From UBA8941 sp963780545 (GTDB lineage: Archaea > Thermoproteota > Bathyarchaeia > TCS64): a stretch of 64,000 bases of DNA. The notes under the pieces were generated by a model. It searched no databases. It saw only the letters and a list, made by a program, of their open reading frames with translations, and was not told the DNA's origin. The stretch is taken from NCBI GenBank assembly GCA_963780545.1, contig CAWACK010000019.1, positions 9,568-73,567 of the forward strand, written 5' to 3'. This document shows positions 46,355 to 54,556 of this stretch, piece after piece. The first letter of the stretch is position 1. Every line of letters begins with the position of its first letter. A program made the position numbers and the translations under genes.

Positions 46355-46373
46355 AAAACCACCTTACTAAATA

Positions 46374-46784
46374 TTAAGTTCCTGAGAGTTTTTCTCTTAC
46401 AACTTCCTGCCAAATTTCTCTATCTTCTTCATCTCTGAGTTTATGCGATCGCAATATGTCTAGATCAAGATACCTCTCAATGGACTCAATAATTTTCTCT
46501 CCTAGTACTTCAGGAAGCAAAGCATCCAATTCAACGCCATATTGGATACCGTAAGTCTCAACATACCATCTATGCCTTGGATCGCCTTTCTTTTTTCCTA
46601 GCCGATTACTAAACGGATTTTGAGGCAGATGATATTGTATGACATCCTGACCTGTTAAAGCAACTTCCTCAACTGTCAATTCTACACCTAATTCATCAAA
46701 TCTTTTTTGAATGTCTCTTGGCATATCTTTACCGCTTCGATATAAATCTCCAAAGTACAGTATCTTGCATTCCTCTTCATGATG
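46374..46784 (-). pseudogene. Toprim-domain protein, N-terminus missing
   Basis: In the extended frame KILYFGDLYRSGKDMPRDIQ, DPRHRWYVETYGIQYGVELD and ALLPEVLGEKIIESIERYLD match the Toprim fold of Spo11/Topo VI A-like and phage proteins (GD-x-x-x-SG and the VELDAL segment). The frame is open back to the CG tract 46785-46794 with no ATG before MPRDIQ, and domains before Toprim are lost. ATG 46724 would give 116 residues lacking the first Toprim strand. Confidence 0.6.
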
Positions 46785-46896
46785 GCGCGCGCGCTACAAG
46801 AGAATAGCAGAGCCAATTAGAAGTGATAGAGCTAATGAAGAGTCTAAGCAAATCTATTCAATTTCTGGAGATATTGCAAGACTACTAGAAAGAGCA

Positions 46897-47463
46897 TTGG
46901 TTTCAGATCCTATCCAATCCATGGGAAAGGAGATCAAGCAATTTGTTACCAACCTTGAGGACTGGTTTAACAGCCTAGATTCCCAGAGCAGAGCTTATGT
47001 TAATAGTGCCGTTAATTCGGTAAAGGAGATCTCTCAGTATTTTTTGGTTCTCATTAAACTTCCCAAATCCCCAGATGATCATATACTAAGTATAGCACAA
47101 GTATTCAGCAGACCCATTCAGGAATTGAATGCTGACTTCAGAAAGTTTGATCCTGTAGATTTTACTAAAGAATTAAAACAACTAGAAGGGCTTAAGCAAG
47201 AAGATCCTGAAATTGTCGATGTAAAAGAACTAAGACAACAAGAACAGAGAACTACAACTATACTCCATACACCATTGACTAATTCACACCCGTCATTTCA
47301 CAAATTTGGAAATATGCACCCTGTTGATCGTGCTTTGCTTCAGGAGCTTGAAAGACAAGGCTATGACACTCAGGATGTGTCAAAGGAAGAGCTTGATCTA
47401 ATCTTTGGTAAGGCGTTAGATGGCGGGCTTGGTCTATTTACAGGTGAGACTAGAGCTAAATAA
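46897..47463 (+). CDS. Hypothetical protein, start uncertain
   Basis: 188 residues from TTG 46897. The frame is open with protein-like sequence (ANEESKQIYSISGDIARLLE) back to the CG tract at 46785-46794 but has no standard start there, so the 5' end is probably truncated. It is helical (NLEDWFNSLDSQSRAYVNSA, ELKQLEGLKQEDPEIVDVKE) with no known domain. The downstream frame starts within its end. Divergent from the truncated Toprim gene across the tract. Confidence 0.55.
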   Translation: MVSDPIQSMGKEIKQFVTNLEDWFNSLDSQSRAYVNSAVNSVKEISQYFLVLIKLPKSPDDHILSIAQVFSRPIQELNADFRKFDPVDFTKELKQLEGLKQEDPEIVDVKELRQQEQRTTTILHTPLTNSHPSFHKFGNMHPVDRALLQELERQGYDTQDVSKEELDLIFGKALDGGLGLFTGETRAK

Positions 47464-47548
47464 TTACCAAGTCGAAGAGGTCGCAGAGAAACTTCTGGAG
47501 GAGGCAGAGAAAAAGAGGAAACGGAGGTTGATTGATCAGGATGAGTGA
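47444..47548 (+). CDS. Very small basic coiled-coil protein
   Basis: 34 residues from GTG 47444 (VRLELNNYQVEEVAEKLLEE, then AEKKRKRRLIDQDE). It overlaps both the previous stop and the next start (ATGAGTGA), an arrangement that suggests translational coupling. Function unknown. Confidence 0.4.
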   Translation: MRLELNNYQVEEVAEKLLEEAEKKRKRRLIDQDE

Positions 47549-47804
47549 GACTTATCTTAGAAGTGTCATTCAACCCTGCTTTGTTAGAGAGTGGTATCTT
47601 AAGAGAATCAAGCCAGTTGATCCGAGCTTTGGGAATGGTATCAATAAAGTCGTCTGTGCTAGATGTAACAAGCCTCTAGAGTTAGACCAATTTGCCAGCA
47701 GAAGAATTTCTATGGTTAATGATGATTGGGGACTCCGAGCTTCAATCGATATTTATTGCGTTGACTGTTTTGACATTGTTTCTGGATTATACAAGGAGAG
47801 ATAA
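47541..47804 (+). CDS. Small zinc-ribbon-like protein
   Basis: 87 residues from ATG 47541. KVVCARCNKPLELDQF and IDIYCVDCFDIVSGLY supply two C-x2-C pairs. Between them ASRRISMVNDDWGLRA. Probably a treble-clef or ribbon protein of the element. Its stop overlaps the next frame. Confidence 0.6.
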   Translation: MSETYLRSVIQPCFVREWYLKRIKPVDPSFGNGINKVVCARCNKPLELDQFASRRISMVNDDWGLRASIDIYCVDCFDIVSGLYKER

Positions 47805-48310
47805 ATATTGTCTACTTTGAACCCCGTTGTATTTGTTGCCGTTCCCCTGATCATGAGCTGATAGACAAAATCCTAAGCAACCCAAGGATCAGTAAAGAGG
47901 AGGCGATGAAGGCGATAGCTTCACTAAGTCTAAGGTCTGGTTCTGATATTCCCTCCCCTGTTGCGATCTATCGACATAAAACACGACATTTGTTGATAAC
48001 TAACATTGCTAATGTTAAACCAGCACCAGCAGATTTCAAGGTAGAACCCTTTGAAACTGTTGCAGATGAGAAGTCAATCCATGATTCAATGATTTACAGC
48101 ATAATGGATTTTGATCCTGAGCAGTTTCAGGCGTTCCAAAAAATTATGAGCCTCTACTCATGTCAAATGCCTCTCATTCTAACAGTGCAGAACTTTGAGG
48201 CTTTCCTCTTGCAATTGGTCGATCAGTCTGTTCCCTCAAAACACGATCATGTTAGGGATAGGTATAGACAGTACATATCCAAATATTACCCCCAAAATGG
48301 GGCTAATTAA
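47801..48310 (+). CDS. Hypothetical protein with Cys/His N-terminus, non-standard start
   Basis: The protein-like frame begins at about 47801 (NIVYFEPRCICCRSPDHELI, then DKILSNPRISKEEAMKAIAS), whereas the first ATG is 47906. No standard start exists upstream; an ATA overlapping the previous TAA is the only obvious position. CxCC...H could bind zinc. The rest is soluble (DFDPEQFQAFQKIMSLYSCQ). Family unknown. It ends convergent with the membrane gene at 48303-48824 (8-base overlap). Confidence 0.55.
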   Translation: MNIVYFEPRCICCRSPDHELIDKILSNPRISKEEAMKAIASLSLRSGSDIPSPVAIYRHKTRHLLITNIANVKPAPADFKVEPFETVADEKSIHDSMIYSIMDFDPEQFQAFQKIMSLYSCQMPLILTVQNFEAFLLQLVDQSVPSKHDHVRDRYRQYISKYYPQNGAN

Positions 48311-48824
48311 AGAAGTTCTCAATAAGGGCGACAGATCCATATAAAACACAAATTCCCCCAATAATTTCAACAATTCCAATGCCAATAGTAGCTATAGAAG
48401 GAGCGACATCGACTGCACTTCCATTAACAAGGGAGCCACAAGCAATCAAAATAATGCCACCTATAAATAACAGAAGTGAAGTCGTATTGGATTCTTTACG
48501 AGCTTTCTCCTCTTCAGGTGTCATAACCTTCTTTGGCTTAGGTAAATTGGTTAAGGTGGTTTGAACTACGGTATTGAATTCGGTATCGGGTAGATTTGAG
48601 GCTCCACCATAAACGAGTAGACCAAAACCCAGAATGATGGCAACGATTGAACCAATTATATACGTTTGCAAATTGATGTATTGTTGTTGTATGGCAGGAT
48701 TCAAAGCCCTAGCAACTTGAGATAATGGAGTCGAAAGGTTTTGGTAATCGCTATAGAAATAGAATAACCCAACAACTCCTATGGCTAGGATTATCAAACC
48801 TGTAAAAAAGATCCCGCCTCTCAT
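48303..48824 (-). CDS. Four-helix membrane protein
   Basis: 173 residues. Helices: FFTGLIILAIGVVGLFYFYS, YIIGSIVAIILGFGLLVYGG, LLLFIGGIILIACGSLVN, IGIGIVEIIGGICVLYGSVA, with a Lys/Glu-rich loop (PKPKKVMTPEEEKARKESNT). Similar unnamed proteins are common in archaeal accessory DNA. Function unknown. Confidence 0.65.
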   Translation of the reverse strand: MRGGIFFTGLIILAIGVVGLFYFYSDYQNLSTPLSQVARALNPAIQQQYINLQTYIIGSIVAIILGFGLLVYGGASNLPDTEFNTVVQTTLTNLPKPKKVMTPEEEKARKESNTTSLLLFIGGIILIACGSLVNGSAVDVAPSIATIGIGIVEIIGGICVLYGSVALIENFFN

Positions 48825-48949
48825 AGCTTTCCTTTAGGTGATTTCTAGAATTAAGCTTTAGGTGTGAAATACAGGGGTCTAAAACAGGCTTAGGGTACTT
48901 CGCATATTTTAAATAATTCTAAAAGCTACCTTCATTCTTAGGCTAAAAT

Positions 48950-49294
48950 ATGTGTGGCTTATTTAGCACTCCTCCTCCTAAGAAAAGGAGAGTTTATGTG
49001 AACAAGGAAGATGTAAAAGCTTTACATGGAAACAAGTGCAAAATTTGTGGTAAAACAGAGAAAGAAGTGGGTAAGCTTGTAATGGCTCATTTGAAAGCAC
49101 ACTCAAAAGGAGGAAACTTAGTTGTGCCAATGTGTCCTAATTGCCATACAAGATATGATAATGGTCTTTTGAAGGTTACTGAGCTTAAGAAATTGGGTCT
49201 TACAGCTAAGAAATACAAGACTTATCAACCTAAGAAAAAGAAGGTAAAAAAAGAACCCAAAAACCCTTGGTCGTTTTCTCCACTAAAATACTAA
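48950..49294 (+). CDS. HNH endonuclease
   Basis: 114 residues. KCKICGKTEKEVGKLVMAHL, KAHSKGGNLVVPMCPNCHTR, YDNGLL give the structural C-x2-C...C-x2-C zinc sites and the His-Asn-His order. The C-terminus is Lys-rich. Such stand-alone HNH proteins act in homing, packaging or restriction. ATG 48950 is the first usable start. Confidence 0.88.
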   Translation: MCGLFSTPPPKKRRVYVNKEDVKALHGNKCKICGKTEKEVGKLVMAHLKAHSKGGNLVVPMCPNCHTRYDNGLLKVTELKKLGLTAKKYKTYQPKKKKVKKEPKNPWSFSPLKY

Positions 49295-49419
49295 AACTCA
49301 ACCCTAGTTCTTCGTTTAGGTTTCCTGCGAGCATTGAAGCTTACAGTTCCTTCCTTAGTCTTGAAGCTCACAGGTCGCTTAGTCTTGGTCTTCTTCTTTT
49401 GAGCTAAGAATGATGGCAT
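49291..49419 (-). CDS. Very basic small protein
   Basis: 42 residues (MPSFLAQKKKTKTKRPVSFK, then TKEGTVSFNARRKPKRRTRV). The Lys/Arg content with a VSF-x-x-KEGTVSF-x-A strand pair suggests a small nucleic-acid-binding protein. The stop overlaps the HNH gene end by four bases. Confidence 0.5.
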   Translation of the reverse strand: MPSFLAQKKKTKTKRPVSFKTKEGTVSFNARRKPKRRTRVEF

Positions 49420-49488
49420 GGGTTGAAATTTTTATTAAACCTTAAATGGTTTATGGTTAGAACCGTTGAATTTACAGATAGTATAGGG

Positions 49489-49890
49489 CTATATCCTATT
49501 AATTAATGTGTAAATTTTATTCCTATTTCTATAAAACCAGATAAGAGAAAATGATGCTATACTTAGAGTCCAAACATCCCATAACTGGGCTATCAAATCC
49601 AATACCTGTTTTAAGCCATTTACAGCCTGATTTATACCATTTATTATGTCTGAAATCGTTGTCAAATGGATATATTGACTTGATACACTAGCACTAATTT
49701 TGATATCTTCTCTTATGGTCACAAAATAACTAGATTGGATCTCTACATCACCACTTGGAAGTTTAGTTATTGTAGTGACCACATTTGAAGGATTTTCTAT
49801 CCTTCCATCTTTCGTTACCATCGTTGGGTTAGTAAGTGATAGGACTAATAATGCTAGAAAACAAACGCCTACCAGACGTTTAGTTTCCAT
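49489..49890 (-). CDS. Exported or membrane-anchored small protein
   Basis: 133 residues. Signal peptide at the start (LVGVCFLALLVLSLTNPTMV), a beta-rich extracytoplasmic part (SGDVEIQSSYFVTIREDIKI), and a C-terminal membrane helix (LWDVWTLSIASFSLIWFY) with a basic end. Function unknown. Confidence 0.6.
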   Translation of the reverse strand: METKRLVGVCFLALLVLSLTNPTMVTKDGRIENPSNVVTTITKLPSGDVEIQSSYFVTIREDIKISASVSSQYIHLTTISDIINGINQAVNGLKQVLDLIAQLWDVWTLSIASFSLIWFYRNRNKIYTLINRI

Positions 49891-49969
49891 GGTTAATTAT
49901 TGATTGAAGTACTAAAAAAGTCGTGCTATTTTATTTCCTCTTTATCGCCTCTGATAGAACAGACTGCGT

Positions 49970-50896
49970 TTACCAAGCTCTATCTGCATGTTCTGAGACA
50001 CAATCGAAATTGCCTTCGGTATGCCATGATAAATCTGTTAAATCTACATTACACCCCGCAGCCATAAGTCGTTGTGCAAGTTCTTGACGTTTTTTTGTGT
50101 CATTAGTCAATCTTAAAACATGCCTTCCTCCAAGATCACTAAAAGGACGTAATGAACCGATTTCAACAATTACCGTTCTTTCACTTTGATGACCCATTGC
50201 CATTCCTGCTTCAAAGATAACATTTAGTCTAGCTTGACCCGTTAATTCTGTTTCTTGTACTGGGTCATCTTGTTTTCTGAATTCTTTTTTGACACGACCC
50301 TCATCGTCAGGGGTCATAAGAACTATAATTGCTTGAGCTTTTGAGAAGGCAGCATCAAGTGCCTCTCCGATGTAGGGAGTAGGTTTGCCTGAAGCTCTTA
50401 TACCCTCAAAAAAATCTTTGGGTGTTAGCCCAATTGATTCTAGGAAACTGAACATAGCATCGTGTGCTTTGGAATTTCTCCCATGAACAACAAAGACCTC
50501 TTTTGGATCTATCAATGTCTCTTGTGTACCGGTCTTAGATGTTTTCGGATTAACAGTATTAGTTAAATCATTACCTGGCGGTCCTAAAATATACTCATCA
50601 GTAACATCTCTACCTTCTTCTGTAACATACCATTCATCAGATGTAGTGGTTAAAATTCCACTGAGTGAATTTCTCGCACGTATTATAGGTAAATAATAAG
50701 CTGAAGTATCCTGTGTTTCATTTATCCGAATTCTTTCAAGATCATTCATAGGTATCGTTTTACCTCCCATGACAATTGGCTTACCATTTCTATATGGAAC
50801 TAGAAATCGACTTTCAAGTTGATCCATGGTTAAATCTAACTTAATGTCATCTTTAATTCGGTGAGATTTTGTGGTGATTCTTACATGATATAACAT
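49970..50896 (-). CDS. TIR-like (CAP12/Pycsar-type) nucleotide-binding effector
   Basis: About 308 residues from ATG 50896. The C-terminal half matches the TIR-like domain once called predicted nucleotide-binding protein and now linked to CBASS and Pycsar effectors: KEVFVVHGRNSKAHDAMFSF, LESIGLTPKDFFEGIRASGK, AQAIIVLMTPDDEGR, and QARLNVIFEAGMAMGHQSER with the conserved Glu. Such domains cleave NAD+. The N-terminal ~150 residues (beta-rich, LESRFLVPYRNGKPIVMGGK) are of unknown fold and may sense a ligand. No cyclase gene is adjacent, so it may act alone or with the small membrane genes beside it. Confidence 0.82.
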   Translation of the reverse strand: MLYHVRITTKSHRIKDDIKLDLTMDQLESRFLVPYRNGKPIVMGGKTIPMNDLERIRINETQDTSAYYLPIIRARNSLSGILTTTSDEWYVTEEGRDVTDEYILGPPGNDLTNTVNPKTSKTGTQETLIDPKEVFVVHGRNSKAHDAMFSFLESIGLTPKDFFEGIRASGKPTPYIGEALDAAFSKAQAIIVLMTPDDEGRVKKEFRKQDDPVQETELTGQARLNVIFEAGMAMGHQSERTVIVEIGSLRPFSDLGGRHVLRLTNDTKKRQELAQRLMAAGCNVDLTDLSWHTEGNFDCVSEHADRAW

Positions 50897-50974
50897 CAAA
50901 AAATAAAGATATTTTGATTGGAGATAAGGATTTCCAGTTTGTCAAATTGAACCATGTGAATAACTGGTACCCGA

Positions 50975-51025
50975 GTGTATGGTCAAGCCGATTCATCAAT
51001 AATTGCTTGGGTTTGAATTTTACTT
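50975..51025. repeat. Direct repeat A1 next to an integrase 3' remnant
   Basis: About 51 bases starting GTGTATGGTCAAGCCGATTC and ending GGGTTTGAATTTTACTT, repeated at 51683-51733. The adjoining minus-strand frame reads SDYEGKKILKKRK and stops at about 51020, like the integrase end (SEYDGKKVLRKRK). Confidence 0.8.
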
Positions 51026-51098
51026 TCTCTTCTTCAGGATCTTCTTCCCCTCGTAGTCTGAGGGTCTTATTTTAGTATCATGGTCTTTCAGGCGATCA

Positions 51099-51539
51099 TC
51101 AGTCCAGCACTGGTCTCTCATTATTGAATAGGATATTGATAGAATAAAATCGACCACTCATCTCAATGAAGAAACCATACAATTCACCTTTGACGCCATA
51201 TTTCTGAGGCTCCACTTCGGGATTTCCTCTCTGTGAGAGGAAGGATACTATTGACCATGCCTCCCAAGAATCAATACTCCTAGAATTATGAGGGGTCTTT
51301 GCATCAGTACCCATGTAGTCGATATATGCCTTTAATGTGGGATACTTTGCGATTTCTTCTGCTGTTACTTGTAAGCCTTTGGGAGAATTACTAGCTGTCT
51401 GATTAAAATCATAGGGACCATCACCGAATATCCAAGCCTTAGTTTCTGAATACCTTGAGAATACTCCAGAGAAAACAATCATCAGAAGGATCAGACTGAT
51501 TGCAAGAGCTAGTTTTGATGGTGCTACCAAATATGTCAA
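51099..51539 (-). CDS. Anchored small protein
   Basis: 146 residues with one N-terminal helix (LALAISLILLMIVFSGVF) and an extracytoplasmic domain (KAWIFGDGPYDFNQTASNSP, AWSIVSFLSQRGNPEVEPQK). It lies between the two direct repeats, so it may be a cargo gene gained or kept by recombination between them. Function unknown. Confidence 0.6.
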   Translation of the reverse strand: MTYLVAPSKLALAISLILLMIVFSGVFSRYSETKAWIFGDGPYDFNQTASNSPKGLQVTAEEIAKYPTLKAYIDYMGTDAKTPHNSRSIDSWEAWSIVSFLSQRGNPEVEPQKYGVKGELYGFFIEMSGRFYSINILFNNERPVLD

Positions 51540-51682
51540 GGAAAAGGTAACTTAAGGTGATTTAGACCTAATGATTAGAACACCATTTTATACCATCAGC
51601 AACAACTAGAACACCTAGTGGCAATCGTTTTTGAATCTAAATATGTGATAGACTTTGAATTAAGTGTCTGTCTGGTGTCTAA

Positions 51683-51733
51683 GTGTATGGTCAAGCCGAT
51701 TCAACAGTAATTACGTGGGTTTGAATTTTACTT
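51683..51733. repeat. Direct repeat A2 at the integrase 3' end
   Basis: Second copy of the 51-base repeat, immediately after the integrase stop; see 50975-51025. Confidence 0.8.
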
Positions 51734-51734
51734 C

Positions 51735-52680
51735 TTATTTCCTTTTTCTGAGTACTTTCTTTCCATCATACTCTGAAATGTATTCAAAACCTGATTCAAG
51801 CAACTCCGTAAACTCTGTTAAATTGTTGGCTACCTTGACTGTGTACTCCTCAGAGTAATTGACCAGACCTCTAGCTAGGTGCATGTAGTGCATGGTACTT
51901 TGGATATTTCTATGACCCATCAGGTACTTGACATGAAAGATATCCTTAGTTTGAATGTAGCTAGTAGTACCATACCAGTGTCTGAGAATCATAGAGTCTA
52001 ATCTTGAGTAATTCAGAATCCCTGAACTTCTCATAGGCTTTGATCCTGTAGAATCTCCACCTCTCCTTGATAGTCTTAGAACATGGGAATATCCTCTGGT
52101 TGATCTCGTGAATATCCTCCTTAGTGATGTAGTCCTTGATCAAGTCCCTAGTCTCAGGCTTTAACCTCAGAGTCCTTTCCAAACCTAGCTTAGAGGTTTT
52201 AACAGATAGTTCTCCCCTCTCTAAGTCTAGATCCCTGATTGTGATCTTAGCTATTTCATCTGGTCTAAGTCCGTGTTTGCTGATCTGGAAGATAACAGCG
52301 TACTTTAAACTAGCAGTTGATACGATGAGGTTGATCCTTTCTTCTGTGGGAACTTTAGCAGGATATACTTCTACACTTAGTTTGGGTCTATTCCACTGCA
52401 AACTATTGGCATTACAATAATGTGTGTAAGCGTCTAGATACAGCCTCTTAGTTTTGTTTGTGAATGTCTGAGAGAAGATCCACTCCTCAACCTTCTTAGG
52501 ATCATCTAGATCAGTTTCCCTAGATAATCGCTTAAGGAGTTTGGAGTATGTCTTCTTGGAGTCATCACTAAGGTTTCTGATACTCCATAACGCCTTGAGT
52601 ATACCCTCTGAAACTAAGGGGGTAGTTGATAGTAGCGGGGGGTAGATTTGAACTACCGACCTTGGGGTTATGAGCCCCAC
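51735..52680 (-). pseudogene. Tyrosine recombinase (integrase) running into the tRNA gene, one frameshift
   Basis: The frame is open from within the tRNA (GTG 52680 in the anticodon arm) through KHGLRPDEIAKITIRDLDLE (box I Arg) and LSVKTSKLGLERTLRLKPET. A one-base shift near 51990 is needed to read LRHWYGTTSYIQTKDIFHVK, YLMGHRNIQSTMHYMHLARG (R-H, GH and nucleophile Tyr). Core catalytic residues are kept, with Tyr in place of the first box II His. No normal start occurs after the tRNA, so the N-terminus overlaps the attachment site as in SSV-like integrases. The shift may have immobilised the element. Confidence 0.85.
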
Positions 52681-52707
52681 GGGCTAACCTGGCTGCCCTA
52701 CCCCGCT
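52633..52707 (-). tRNA. Initiator tRNA-Met (CAT)
   Basis: Cloverleaf is complete: acceptor AGCGGGG/CCCCGCT with A discriminator, D stem GGGC/GCCC, anticodon stem TGGGG/CCCCA with loop CTCATAA, T stem GGTAG/CTACC. The A1-U72 pair and three G-C pairs at the base of the anticodon stem mark an archaeal initiator. CCA is not encoded. The integrase frame begins inside it. Confidence 0.95.
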
Positions 52708-52779
52708 TCCCCGTCAAAATATCCACCCAACTCTTATAAACTCTTCCCGACTCCCCCAACCGATCAGAAGGGAGACCGG

Positions 52780-53088
52780 ATGAGAGACGACTCCAGGCGT
52801 ATAGCATCTGAGAGGATCAGGATACTCTTCAACCTAGCCGAGCGGTACAGCGTCTCCCGCCCCGAATACACCCAGAGGTACGTGTCCCTCGCGAGGAAGA
52901 TCGCCTCGAGGAACCGCATCCACCTCCCACGCGACCTCAAGCACAGGGTCTGCCCGGCCTGCAAGGGCTACCTGGGGCCAGCCACGTGCCACGTCAGGAT
53001 CAGGCAGACGCGTGAACCCCACATCGCGGTCACCTGTCACGTCTGCGGCCACATCACGCGTATGCCCCTCAGGAGGAGAGCCACTTGA
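52780..53088 (+). CDS. rnp4: RNase P protein component 4 (Rpp21)
   Basis: 102 residues from ATG 52780 after GGGAGACC. ERIRILFNLAERYSVSRPEY, TQRYVSLARKIASRNRIHLP and RVCPACKGYLGPATCHVRIR with CHVCGHITRMPLRRR supply the two helices and the zinc ribbon (C-x2-C, C-x2-C) of archaeal Rpp21. It assists 5' tRNA processing. It starts about 70 bases from the initiator tRNA and overlaps dphB by four bases. Confidence 0.93.
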   Translation: MRDDSRRIASERIRILFNLAERYSVSRPEYTQRYVSLARKIASRNRIHLPRDLKHRVCPACKGYLGPATCHVRIRQTREPHIAVTCHVCGHITRMPLRRRAT

Positions 53089-54107
53089 CCCTCAGCCTTA
53101 TCAGCATAGGCCTCGCGGATGAGAGGGACCTCAGCATCCGCGCCCTCGAGAGGGCCCGCGGCTGCGACACACTCTACGCTGAGCTGTACACGATGAAGCT
53201 GGCCACAACACTAGCCACACTGAACATGCTCACGGAGAAGCCGGTGACGCTACTCAGACGAGGCGACCTGGAGGAGCACAGCGCCAAGATAGTGGAGGAG
53301 GCGAAGACGAGGAAGATAGGCATCCTCGTCGGAGGGGACTGCCTCAGCGCGACAACCCACATCAGCCTTATCCTGGAGGCGGCGAAGAACGGCGTCGAGA
53401 CCGACGTGGTCCACGGCTCAAGCATCTTCAGCGCCATCGCCGAGACGGGGCTCAGCATCTACAAGTTCGGCAGGACCGTCACAATGCCATTCCCTGAGAA
53501 GAGACACGTAGATGCGATCCTCAGATGCATAGAGGGCAACACCTCCGAGGGCCTCCACACCCTAGTCCTCCTCGACCTCGACAACGAGAAAAACAAGTAC
53601 ATGACTGCCTCACAGGCAATACACAGCTTAATCGACGCTGGGATTAACAAAGATACGCTCGTTGTGGGCGTCGCCCGCCTAGGGCAACCCGACGCCATGA
53701 TCAAGGCAGGAAAAGCAGTGGACATCGCTTCCCTCGACTTCGGGGAGACCCCCCACTGCATCGTCTTCCCGGGCCCACTCCACTTCCTCGAGGAAGACGC
53801 CCTCAAGACCCTGGCCAGCTGCCTGCCCGAGGCCCTCAAGAACCGCGACATCAAACCTGAGCTAGACCGCCTCATAAACAAGTACATCACGGGGTGCCGA
53901 CGAGTCAGGGAGGCGATGACCACCAATCCCACCACCGCCCCAACCGATTCACAGATACGCGCCATTCTCGACCACGTCGACAGGTACCTCTCGGATGCCG
54001 AATACTACCAGGCGGATAAGAAACCCACAGCCCTGACGAGCGTCGCCTACGCTGAGGGTATCCTCGACGCCCTAAAGCTATTAGGCATAGCAGACTTCAA
54101 ATGGTGA
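53085..54107 (+). CDS. dphB: Diphthine synthase fused to DUF357
   Basis: 340 residues from TTG 53085 (TTGA overlap with rnp4). The first ~260 form a tetrapyrrole-methylase-fold diphthine synthase (LISIGLADERDLSIRALERA, GILVGGDCLSATTHISLILE, VHGSSIFSAIAETGLSIYKF, GRTVTMPFPEKRHVDAILRC), which methylates the diphthamide precursor on EF-2. The last ~80 (YITGCRRVREAMTTN, HVDRYLSDAEYYQADKKPTA, VAYAEGILDALKLLGIADFK) match DUF357, a helical domain usually encoded separately beside ribL. ribL starts seven bases before its stop. Confidence 0.93.
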   Translation: MTLSLISIGLADERDLSIRALERARGCDTLYAELYTMKLATTLATLNMLTEKPVTLLRRGDLEEHSAKIVEEAKTRKIGILVGGDCLSATTHISLILEAAKNGVETDVVHGSSIFSAIAETGLSIYKFGRTVTMPFPEKRHVDAILRCIEGNTSEGLHTLVLLDLDNEKNKYMTASQAIHSLIDAGINKDTLVVGVARLGQPDAMIKAGKAVDIASLDFGETPHCIVFPGPLHFLEEDALKTLASCLPEALKNRDIKPELDRLINKYITGCRRVREAMTTNPTTAPTDSQIRAILDHVDRYLSDAEYYQADKKPTALTSVAYAEGILDALKLLGIADFKW

Positions 54108-54556
54108 AAGAGATGAAGGTTCTCGCCTCAGGTGTATTCGACCTCCTCCACTACGGCCACATACGCTTCCTAGAAGAGGCTAAGAAACTCGGCGGACCCG
54201 ACGCGAAGCTGATCGTCATCGTGGCAAGCGACGAGACCGTCATGCGCGCCAAGGGAAGACCACCGGTGATCCCCGAGGACCAGCGCCGCGCGGTCGTCGA
54301 ATCCCTCAAGGTCGTAGATGAAGCGATCCTCGGCTACAAAGACATGAACCTGGACAAGGTCATAAGGACCATCAAGCCAGAAATCGTGGCCGTTGGCCAC
54401 GACCAGCACGACATCGAGGACGAGGTGAAGCGCCTCGTCGCAGAGAAGGGATACAAGACACGCGTGGAGCGGATCGGGCGATTCGGCGCTGATGACCTCA
54501 ACAGCAGCAGCAAGATCAAGAGGCGGATCGCCGAGGGCTCAGGAAAGAGACCTTGA
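54101..54556 (+). CDS. ribL: FAD synthase (archaeal RibL-type cytidylyltransferase)
   Basis: 151 residues. VLASGVFDLLHYGHIRFLEE has the HxGH nucleotidyltransferase motif; VASDETVMRAKGRPPVIPED, QRRAVVESLKVVDEAILGYK and RIGRFGADDLNSSSKIKRRI follow as in RibL, which adenylates FMN to FAD. It overlaps the DphB-DUF357 gene, so the unit rnp4-dphB-ribL is one operon. Confidence 0.93.
   Translation: MVKEMKVLASGVFDLLHYGHIRFLEEAKKLGGPDAKLIVIVASDETVMRAKGRPPVIPEDQRRAVVESLKVVDEAILGYKDMNLDKVIRTIKPEIVAVGHDQHDIEDEVKRLVAEKGYKTRVERIGRFGADDLNSSSKIKRRIAEGSGKRP

Larger units (their letters stand above)
45745..52707. mobile_element. AT-rich integrated element at the initiator tRNA-Met gene
   Basis: From about 45.75 to 52.63 kb composition is markedly more AT-rich than the flanks, CG tracts are absent after 46794, and gene content is accessory: nuclease-like proteins, Toprim fragment, TIR-like effector, HNH nuclease, small membrane proteins and a tyrosine integrase. 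The integrase frame continues into the tRNA gene, as for archaeal elements whose attachment site is the tRNA 3' half. I could not find the second tRNA-end copy, so the left border is uncertain (45.7 to 46.8 kb) and may have been lost. Confidence 0.65.

Noticed and set aside
50975..51733. Direct repeats A1/A2 as the attL/attR pair of the element
   Set aside because: They contain no tRNA-Met sequence and lie only about 700 bases apart inside the element, next to integrase ends.
45745..52707. Search for a second tRNA-Met 3' end to define the left border
   Set aside because: No copy of the T-arm/acceptor sequence was found by eye in the 44-51 kb region; short look-alikes (GGGTTTGAATTTTAC) do not match the stem.
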